From the NCBI GenBank assembly GCA_029817715.1, contig JARUPY010000465.1:2717501-2781500 (forward strand): a DNA stretch of 64,000 nucleotides. The letters run 5' to 3'. Origin of the DNA: Melastoma dodecandrum (Eukaryota; Streptophyta; Magnoliopsida; Myrtales; Melastomataceae). The notes under the pieces are model-generated. The model made no database searches. It saw only the letters and a program-made list of their open reading frames with translations, and was not told the origin of the DNA. This document shows, piece by piece, positions 56,996 to 64,000 of the stretch (position 1 is its first letter; each line of letters opens with the position of its first letter). Position numbers and translations under genes: made by a program.

Positions 56996-58639
56996 ATGGA
57001 AGGCGGCAGCGTTGAAGCCCCTCAGCCAATATGGAAGATCGTCACCGTTTCCTCCATCGCAGCCGGCATCCAGTTCGGTTGGGCCCTCCAGCTCTCCCTG
57101 TTGACTCCCTACGTCCAGACCCTCGGCGTCCCCCACATGTGGGCCTCCTTCATCTGGCTCTGCGGTCCCCTCTCTGGCTTCCTCGTCCAGCCTATCGTCG
57201 GCTACTTCAGTGACCACTCCACCTGCAAGCTCGGCCGCCGTCGCCCCTTCATCCTCGCCGGTGCCTGCTGCGTCGCTCTTGCCGTCGTCCTCATCGGCTT
57301 CGCCAAGGATATCGGCTACAAGGCGGGGGATGACATCGACAAGACCACCAAGCCCCGTGCCGTCGCCATCTTCGTGGTCGGCTTCTGGGTGCTCGACGTA
57401 GCCAACAACATGCTCCAGGGACCCTGCAGGGCCTTCCTGGCTGATATGTCCGGGGACGACCACGGTCGCATGAGGATCGCCAACAACTGCTTCTCTTTCT
57501 TCATGGCCGTCGGCAACGTCCTCGGTTATGCTTCTGGGTCCATCCCGACGCTCCACAAGATGTTGCCCTTCACCATCACTGCCGTCTGCGACGAAACCTG
57601 CGCCAATCTCAAGTCGTTGTTCCTGATCGACGTCGTCCTGTTGATCGTCATCGTGGGTTTTGCCACCTCCATAGTGAAGGAGATCCCGCTGCCCTCGGAG
57701 AAGGAGACGGGAGTCGCCGACACCTCTACGGCGGTTGGAGATGCGTCCTCCATCTTCAAGAGCCTGTCCAAGGACATGTGGATCCTCTATGCCGTGACCG
57801 CCGTCAACTGGATCGGGTGGTTCCCCTGGCTCCTCTATGACACCGACTGGATGGGTCTGGAAGTGTACGGAGGGAATCCCCAGGGATCCGACCTAGAGAA
57901 GACCATGTATGACACGGGCGTGCGTGCCGGTTCCCTCGGCCTCATGCTCAACGCCATCGTTTTGGCATTCGCTTCCCTGCTGGTGGAGCCCGCGTCGAAG
58001 CTTGTCGGAGGGGTGAAGAGGTGGTGGTGTGTCGTCAACTTCATCCTCGGCATAGGCCTTGTCCTCACAATCCCAGTCACCAAGGCGGCAGAAGCTTACA
58101 GGGCAGTGAACGGCCTCGTTTTGCCTGCCGCGAACGTCAAGGTGGCTGCCCTTGGTGTCTTCTCCCTTCTGGGCATTCCACTCGCGGTAAGTTGTCGACG
58201 GAGGAATATACCTTGTTTCATGGCAACACTAGCTCTCTGAATCTGATCAGCACCATTGAATGAAATCAGGTGAACTTCAGCGTGCCGTTCGCATTGGCTT
58301 CGATTTACTCAAACAGACTTGGAGGAGGACAAGGTCTGTCGTTGGGTCTTCTAAACTTGGCCATCGTCATCCCTCAGGTAATAACCATATACTCCATCGG
58401 TGAGTGTCTTTCTGATGCAAAAAAGCAAAGTAAATAATCTGGAGCTTGATTGAAACATGTCGCAGATCATCGTGTCGCTGTCCAGTGGATTCGTGGACAA
58501 GATTTTCGGAGGCGGTAACCTGCCAGCCTTCGTAATGGGCGCGATTGCCTCCTTCGTCAGCGCCCTCATGGCACTGTTGGTCCTCCCAGACACGCCGGCC
58601 ACGGAATCCCTCGTTCTAGCCGCAGGCGGTGGACACTGA
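56996..58639 (+). CDS. Sucrose transporter, right copy of inverted pair
   Basis: Exons: 56996-58186, 58270-58377, 58466-58639 (490 codons plus stop). The first-exon product equals that of the left copy residue for residue, and exons 2 and 3 also appear to match. It shows the same landmarks: the 12-span layout, the His in [12 protein letters not shown] and [13 protein letters not shown]. Both genes share at least 690 bases of upstream sequence but have different 3' sequence from the base after TGA onward. They are therefore likely to be co-expressed, but to differ in 3' untranslated regions and polyadenylation. There is no sign of decay in this copy: all splice sites are canonical, and the donor after PQ is CAG/GTAATA. 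Confidence 0.93.
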
Positions 58640-59347
58640 AGAAAGTCTTTTCATTTTTAATTTTTTTTTTATTCAATTGTCACCATAACACTTTTTTTCA
58701 AGGAAAAAATCTTACGGCAATTCAGAAACTTACCAAGAATGAGAATCGTGACACGTAATCTATAAATCCTTTTACCCGTTTCCAAACCTTCATCCCGTTA
58801 AAAATCCAGCATACGGAAGTTGGGTGCGTCTCTTAATTTATCAACCTTTTATGAAGATGAACATAAGAAGAATAGGGAGGAGTGTTAACCTAAGAGCAAG
58901 GGAACGGGAGGAAGGTGCGCTGAGGGCGTGAACAACTAGGGCGGTCTTAGACACGGATACGGCCCGATACGATTTAAAGTGGGTTCGACTTTAATTAAAT
59001 GTGTCTTTTATCTAAACAGGTCAAGACACGATTAGACACGATAAAATTTGTGTCCGAATTTTAAAATTTGACACGCTTATAAATTTGTATAACTCGTATA
59101 ATTTTTATTATAATGATAATTTTAAATTATTTTTATTTTATTTTAAGATCAGTCTGTTTTACATTAAATTGATGTAAACCCAAACAAATAAATACATTAG
59201 AGTTTGTTGGTTGAAACAAATCTGAATTGGAGCGATCAATTACGAAACTTGTTGGCATATTAGAAAAAAAATCAATTTCACTATCTAAACATTGCAAGAA
59301 TGGCTCGTGATGTGTTAAGTGTGACGAACTCTACTTTGGCTTATGGT
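58640..59347. other. 3' flank of right transporter gene and possible hAT-like end
   Basis: 58,640-58,930 is the 3' flank, unrelated to the left copy. CTAGGGCGGTCTTAGACACG at 58,936 looks like the end of a hAT-type element (TAGGGNNG). 58,980-59,300 is AT-rich with GACACG/ACACGA motifs repeated. Confidence 0.4.
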
Positions 59348-59815
59348 GTTTTGTTCCTAAATAACGTTGGTCCGAAAATTATTTCGTCAAATACCGTCTG
59401 AAGTTTGGAAATTCCTTGACTAAGGTAGCGAAATCGGCCTTACAAAGGCCGACTTCGATCAAGAAGGAAGTCGGCCTTTGTAAGGCCGACTTCCATTAAA
59501 TAATAAGGAAGTCGGCCTTACAAAAATCGACTCCTTGATTTAAAAAAAAAAAACTTTTATCCCATATTTTCAAAACTCTCAATGTAAGACGACGATGATA
59601 GGATGGATGGATGCTGAGAGGAGAAAGGAGGAAGGGGGTTACCGCCATCTGATAAAGTTCCGACAAGAAAGGCTTTGTGTTGTCTTTCGTCGAGGTCTAA
59701 TTTTTATTTGATTTCATCAATGACTTTCTAAATAATAATAATTTATTTAAAAAGATGGTCCATCACATGAAGACAAACCAAATAAAAAAATTTTCGTTGA
59801 TCTCGTGGACCCTCC
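59348..59815 (+). repeat. Left terminal inverted repeat of the foldback element
   Basis: About 468 bases. It holds three GTCGGCC...GGCCGAC palindromes at about 59,430, 59,467 and 59,508 (the last degenerate). Confidence 0.75.
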
Positions 59816-59980
59816 CACCCCAAAAAATATATAATTAGCTAAATATAAATTATTTTATATATTTTTTTACCATTCCACCGATAGTGTCCCATATAAATGA
59901 GATTTGGTGAGAATTTATGTCCCGACATTAAATAATTTTTTATTTTTAAGGCTGTAAGAAAGTTATTACTAATAAAACAA

Positions 59981-61079
59981 GGCCAAATGATTAATTCTAC
60001 CTCAAGGTTTGCCTGTTTTTTCCGATCTACCTTAAACTTTTTAAATTATCATCACACATCTTAACATTTAGCCGTTGTATCAATTTTAACAACTGTTAAG
60101 CAAATGGGTTGATGGAATCCTACGTGGCGCACATGTGGCAAGTAACACCGTTTAAAGTGCTGACTGAATGGCTTTAATTTTTCCTTATTACTATTTATTT
60201 ATTCACCTATAATGTAGGTGGAAATTTGTTCAAGTAAAAAAAATTCAATAAACAAATAAGTTTAATTAAAAAGAGTTTTTTATGCCACTCTAATCCGAAA
60301 TTTTTTTATTGAGAACTTTTTGTTAGCTTCCAAATTAATAATTCTAAGAAAAAATTGAAGCAGAATTGAGCTTTCCCCAAATCAGTTCAACGGCTCAATC
60401 GAGCCGGTCCACCGATACCAATGACCTGACGAAGCAAGGAGGGAATCAAGTATGGGACTTAGGGGCGAAGCAAGGAGGGAATCAAAGAGTGCCTTTGCAT
60501 TCCAGAGGCTAGGCGAATCAAAGAGTGCCTTTTGGGATCTAACGGCGGGCAAAGGAGTAGGATTTTGGGGAGATTGAGTTTTCGAACTTTGCGTCGTTTT
60601 CTTGCAAAAATCGAGATGGGACTTCTTGGGCGGAAAGGGGTCAGATTTAGGTACCGAAGCGGGCTTGGGAACAAGGAAAGTGGCGATCGCCGATCGGAAC
60701 GTCGACGAGATTTTCTCCATTGTTAGTCGGTGATGGAAGAGGGAAAATGAGTAGCGTTAATTAGGGTTTCAGTTTATTGGTTTAAGGGTTCTTATGTTAT
60801 GTCTAATTTCAGCCCGGTCCCCAAAAAATCACAGAAAAGATCAAAATGGTTTGGGTCATGCCACGACGGTGCCAAGTCATGCCCAATCAGCACTTTAACG
60901 ATGGGCAGACATCGTTACTTGCCACATGTGCGCCACATAGGATTCTGTCAACGCATTCGTTTAATGGTGGTTAAAATTGATATAAAGGCCAAATGTTAGG
61001 ATATGTGATGATATTTTGAAAAATTTAGGGTAGATCGGAAAAAACGGCCAAACTTTAGGATATAATTGATAATTTGGCC
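59981..61079. mobile_element. Mutator-like non-autonomous element (about 190-bp TIRs)
   Basis: The left end GGCCAAATGATTAATTCTAC and the right end on the minus strand GGCCAAATTATCAATTATAT start inverted repeats of about 190 bases. They share TTTTTTCCGATCTACC, AACATTT(A/G)GCC, and near their inner ends CCTACGTGGCGCACATGTGG against CCTATGTGGCGCACATGTGG. The flanks ATAAAACAA (59,972-59,980) and TAAAAACAA (61,080-61,088) could be a decayed 9-bp target duplication. The interior has no transposase. A minus-strand frame at 60,382-60,720 (MEKISSTFRSAIATFLVPKP...) is unidentified. Confidence 0.7.
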
Positions 61080-61147
61080 TAAAAACAACATAATTAGTCG
61101 GGGAGCTTTCCTCCTACTTTCCTTCTCCCATCATCTCTCACTCCCTC

Positions 61148-61680
61148 ATGGACGCACTCGACAACAAAAACGACTTCCCCCATGCCACCCTCGCGGACGT
61201 CTCTGTATGCTCCCTCCACCCATACCCTGCCAACCTCGGCGGCGGCATCTGTGCCTCCTGCCTCAAGGAGAAGCTCGACAAGCTTATCTCCTCAACCTCT
61301 GCCTCTGTCTCAACCTCTGCCTCTGTCTCATCCTCCATCCTCATTCCCTCTCCACCTTCACCTCCCTCCCTTCTCTTCCTCCTCCACCTTTGCAGGCCAC
61401 TCTCCCCCTTCTTCCGACCTCTCCACATCCTCCTCCTTCTCCAAGCCTAACAACCGCGGTCGGGCCCTCTGGGTCTAGATCCCTGGGTTCCTCTACTACA
61501 AGAAGAAGAAGAACAGGAAGTGCCTTTCGGAGGAGCAACACAAGGCCGGAGCACCCCGACAGGTTCCTGAAAGGAGTTCTGGTCATTTTTCTACCTCCCT
61601 ACGAGCAACCACCCGTCGACCTCCGGGCCGAGGCATCGACACCGCGCTCCTAACAACAACAAAGCTCATTCGACGTCCTC
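61148..61680 (+). pseudogene. Captured fragment of a CxxHP...CxxCL plant gene
   Basis: The frame starts MDALDNKNDFPHATLADVSV, then CSLHPYPANLGGGICASCLK and EKLDKLISS. The spacing Cys-x2-His ... Cys-x2-Cys-Leu is like the N-terminal zinc-ribbon-like motif of several plant families (for example DUF740/OCTOPUS-type CxRHP...FCxSCLRERL). The Ser-rich part loses its frame. NNRGRALWV is followed by a stop, and then GFLYYKKKKNRKCLSEEQHK is seen. The stop and the frame loss, plus its place inside the foldback element, suggest a captured and decayed host gene piece. The exact donor family is uncertain. Confidence 0.5.
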
Positions 61681-62073
61681 AACCACCTCAGCAGTTACAC
61701 CAGGAAGGAGGGCCGAGAAGACCTTGCCTCTCCCTGACGACATACCCAAAAGGTGAGCCGAGGTCATCCTGGAGGACGATGACTTCGATGGTGTGGCTCG
61801 AAACGTTAACAATTTCGATAGGAAGGTGTCGAGATCCAGATCGGTCGGGTGCGGGAGCTTCTCTAGGGATTTCTTCGAAAGGATCTCGACCGGGTTCGGC
61901 GACTGTACCTTCCGGCGCGTCCAGTCCCAGAGGGAATTGTTTACAAGGTAAAACGACATTTTGGGTAAGGTCGATGCCTAACATCGACGAGACCATGTGT
62001 AATGGCAAGCCTAGAGAGAAACGCCATCGATGATGAAGAACTCCATGGTTCGTCGATGGACATCCACGACAGT

Positions 62074-62256
62074 ATCGACAGCTGGTGTAGAAGCAACTCC
62101 ATCGACGGCTGGCGTAAAAGTTGCACCATCGACGGCTGGCGTAGAATCTGCACCATCGACGGCTGGCGTAGAAGCTGCTCCATCGACAATGAAGGCTGAA
62201 GCAGCGTCGATGAAGGCTGGAGCAGTGTCGACGATGAAGGCTGAAGCAGCGTCGAA
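62074..62256. repeat. 27-bp tandem repeats and a following shorter repeat
   Basis: Four 27-base units (62,074-62,181) share ATCGACGGCTGGCGTAGAA. Then about three units of 21-24 bases, with ATGAAGGCTGAAGCAGCGTC, run to 62,256. One frame codes for SIDGWRRSCT-like repeats, but no start or known domain supports a gene. Confidence 0.8.
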
Positions 62257-62694
62257 GTGATCTTCAAGATAAAAATCGATGCTTCAACAGGAGTTGGTCG
62301 AAGATATAGTTTCGATAGTCGATTGATTAGTTAGTTTTAGGACAATTAGCACGTGTTAAATGTGCGTCGATCGATAGTTATTAGTTAGTGGCTATAACTA
62401 AGTCAGCCATGGTCAATTGTAAATACACGGCAATCATTACATGACCCCGAAGGGCTGCTTGATTGTCAACCTAAGTGTTCGTAATTGTTTCAAGTGTTGT
62501 TGTACGATGACTATAAGTCTTCTTTTACACTTAGTGAACATGTATTCGTTATTCTTTTACTTTTACCGGCGACTACATTTTCTTTCAACACTTTAAGTCC
62601 CCAATATATCGCAACGTGTGTTGTCTGCTAACAAGAACCCAACGACCATGGCAACCCCAGGCACCGGGTCTCGTCAGCCGACCCATTTTTTTTT
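62257..62694. other. Interior of the foldback element, no gene recognised
   Basis: Contains TTAGTTAGTTTTAGGACAAT and other LTR-like text but no pair or coding domain. I see nothing definite. Confidence 0.4.
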
Positions 62695-63196
62695 AGGAGG
62701 GTCCGCGAGATCCACAAAATTTTTTATTATTTGGTTTTTCTTCATGCGATGGACCATTTTGTTAAATAAATTATTATTATTTATAAAGACAAATAAAAAT
62801 TGAACCTGGACGAAAGACAACACAAAGCCGTTCTTTATCATAACTTTATCAGATGGCGACAACCCCCTTCTTCCTTTCTCCGCACAGCATCCATCCATTC
62901 TAATGCGTGAACGAAGTCGGCCTTACAAAGGCCGACTTCCATTTTTTTAAAAAAAATTATCAAAGTCGGCCTTACGAAGGCCGACTTCATGCGAGGCATA
63001 TCATCCACATGAAGTCAGTTTTTGTAAAGCCGACTTTGCTTGGGGTGTTGCGAAGTCGGCCTTACAAGGCCGACTTCCTTCATGAGCGAAGTCGGCCTTT
63101 GTAAGGCCGACTTTACCACCTTAGTAAAGGAGTTTCGAAATTAGCGGCCTTATTTGATGAATTAATTACAGGACCAACGTTATTTATGAACAAAAC
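62695..63196 (-). repeat. Right terminal inverted repeat of the foldback element
   Basis: About 502 bases, the mirror of 59,348-59,815. It carries five palindrome units near 62,913, 62,962, 63,011 (degenerate), 63,052 and 63,088, against three on the left side, so the clusters have changed in number. Confidence 0.75.
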
Positions 63197-64000
63197 TCTT
63201 GGCTTCGGAATCCGCATTTAGTACTGCAGGTCGAATCCTAGACCAATATCGGAGTTCATTAAAACGCTCAGACACTTCTTTGTACAGGGTTGGCTTCATG
63301 GATAATGTAATTAATAATTATTTAAGTTAATCATATTTTAATTATAAATTTTGCTTTTTTAGAGATTTCAGCAAAATTTGATTTAAGTAGTGATGTGGTG
63401 GATCCGGAGATTAAAAACGCTACCTCGTCGACCGTTTATTTAAGTTGAAAGACTGAGTTTGTGATATTTGACATCTTTTTACTAATTTTCTAATTTAAAA
63501 TACATGGATTTTGAATGAATATATTTTTTTATGTTATACACATTTAACACGTTTATTAATTGTGTTAGTTTTCGGGTTTTATTTGATGACACAATTAGTT
63601 AAACATATCGTGTCTCGTGTTTGAAGTTTTGGGAGATGAACTCGCAAAAGACGTGACTCGTTTAAGACCCGTACAACACGAATTGTCGCCCCTAGGGACC
63701 ACCGTGTGTATGTAGCGAAGTTTGGAGAAGAATGAACCGCCGAGGATCAGACGGGAAGTAAGGGCCTGAATCGAAGAGTGTTGGTCGATGCAGTCGAATC
63801 CAAGTATGCTCCACGCCCCCTCCTTTGTAACTGAAACCTTTTAGATAAGCATCGGCAAATGCATAGTTGTTACGTAGTAGTAGAAATGTGATGTCGATGG
63901 TACTCTTGATAGGTTCATTGGTTGTATTTTTGTGGTTAGTTGATATTTGTGCCGGGTTGGTGATGTTTAAATTGAACAAGATGAGTACGAACGTTACGGT
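63197..64000. other. Flank of the foldback element, possible hAT-like end
   Basis: AT-rich to 63,560. AACACGAATTGTCGCCCCTA ends near 63,694 (TAGGGGCGACAATT on the minus strand), which resembles ends of plant hAT elements. It might pair with TAGGGCGGTC near 58,937. No gene was found to the window end. Confidence 0.35.

Larger units (their letters stand above)
56302..58639 (+). repeat. Right arm of the 2.34-kb inverted duplication
   Basis: Mirror of 48,637-50,973. The coordinate sum of paired bases is 107,276, or 107,275 inward of the poly-T run. The arm includes the promoter with its inverted repeat units (about 56,302-56,590) and the whole gene to its TGA. Confidence 0.93.
59348..63196. mobile_element. 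3.85-kb foldback element with long terminal inverted repeats and palindrome clusters
   Basis: GTTTTGTTCCTAAATAACGT at 59,348 is mirrored by ...ACGTTATTTATGAACAAAAC ending at 63,196. The match continues inward for about 470-500 bases on each side, through AACGTTGGTCC, the palindrome clusters, the CATCCATCC and GGCTTTGTGTTGTCTTTCGTC areas and GATCTCG(T/C)GGACCCTCC. It carries no transposase that I can see. Inside lie a smaller Mutator-like element, a decayed gene fragment and tandem repeats. Long palindromic repeats of this kind are typical of foldback or long-TIR Mutator-like elements. The assignment is by structure only. Confidence 0.75.

Noticed and set aside
61666..62008. Minus-strand frames of about 100 codons inside the foldback element
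   Set aside because: No recognised domain. They overlap the end of the captured fragment and lie in transposon-derived sequence.
1..64000. tRNA, rRNA or CRISPR-like arrays
   Set aside because: None was seen by eye. The regularly spaced palindromes near 59.4 and 63.0 kb lie within transposon ends and lack unique spacers of constant size.

Overview
This is nuclear DNA of a flowering plant. The genes are split by many GT-AG introns, and their products are plant families: an AP2/ERF factor, a P-class PPR protein, a lectin receptor kinase, the plastid ATP synthase delta subunit, NSR-type RNA-binding protein, and sucrose transporters that look closest to the eudicot type I group. There are no prokaryotic-style operons, CRISPR arrays or rRNA. 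I cannot name the species.

Layout. At 1-2.9 kb lies a decayed DHHC palmitoyltransferase. At 5.2-6.5 kb (-) is an ERF group X (ABR1/ERF110-like) factor. At 7.4-13.0 kb (+) is a SOL1-like M14 carboxypeptidase in 15 exons. At 15.0-16.6 kb (+) is a choline/ethanolamine kinase, convergent with a two-exon membrane protein of unknown function (17.2-18.2 kb, -). An IST1-like pseudogene (18.5-19.7 kb) follows, then an intronless G-type lectin receptor kinase (20.0-22.5 kb, -) and plastid ATP synthase delta (23.2-23.9 kb, -). Exocyst SEC5 (25.1-35.6 kb, +, 21 coding exons) carries two RNase H retroelement relics in its introns. Next are a MITE-like element, an intronless PPR gene (37.1-39.5 kb, +), a cytochrome P450 relic (41.3-41.6 kb, -), an NSR-like RRM gene with a probable U12-type intron (43.0-44.9 kb, +) and a frameshifted proline-rich extensin-like gene (46.7-47.6 kb, +).

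The last 15 kb is the most unusual part. Two copies of a 490-residue sucrose transporter gene, with indistinguishable first-exon products, form a head-to-head inverted duplication. The arms are about 2.34 kb each (48,637-50,973 and 56,302-58,639). Both stop matching exactly at the stop codon, and the inner junction of the right copy overlaps a separate 41-bp inverted repeat. The 5.3-kb spacer holds a broken GH3 (acyl-acid amido synthetase) fragment, an LTR-like GC-rich block and several copies of a repeat family that also lies in both transporter promoters. Beyond it is a 3.85-kb foldback element (59,348-63,196) with about 0.5-kb terminal inverted repeats. These repeats contain clusters of a GTCGGCC...GGCCGAC palindrome. 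Inside it are a 1.1-kb Mutator-like element, a decayed captured gene fragment and 27-bp tandem repeats.

The intact genes do not form a pathway; they are ordinary neighbours in a plant chromosome arm. The multi-exon models were checked by reading-frame closure: coding lengths are 1,143, 1,530, 1,059, 606, 3,321, 828 and 1,473 nt, all multiples of three. Nothing here is clearly a new defence or metabolic system. The most novel items are the inverted transporter duplication and the foldback element.
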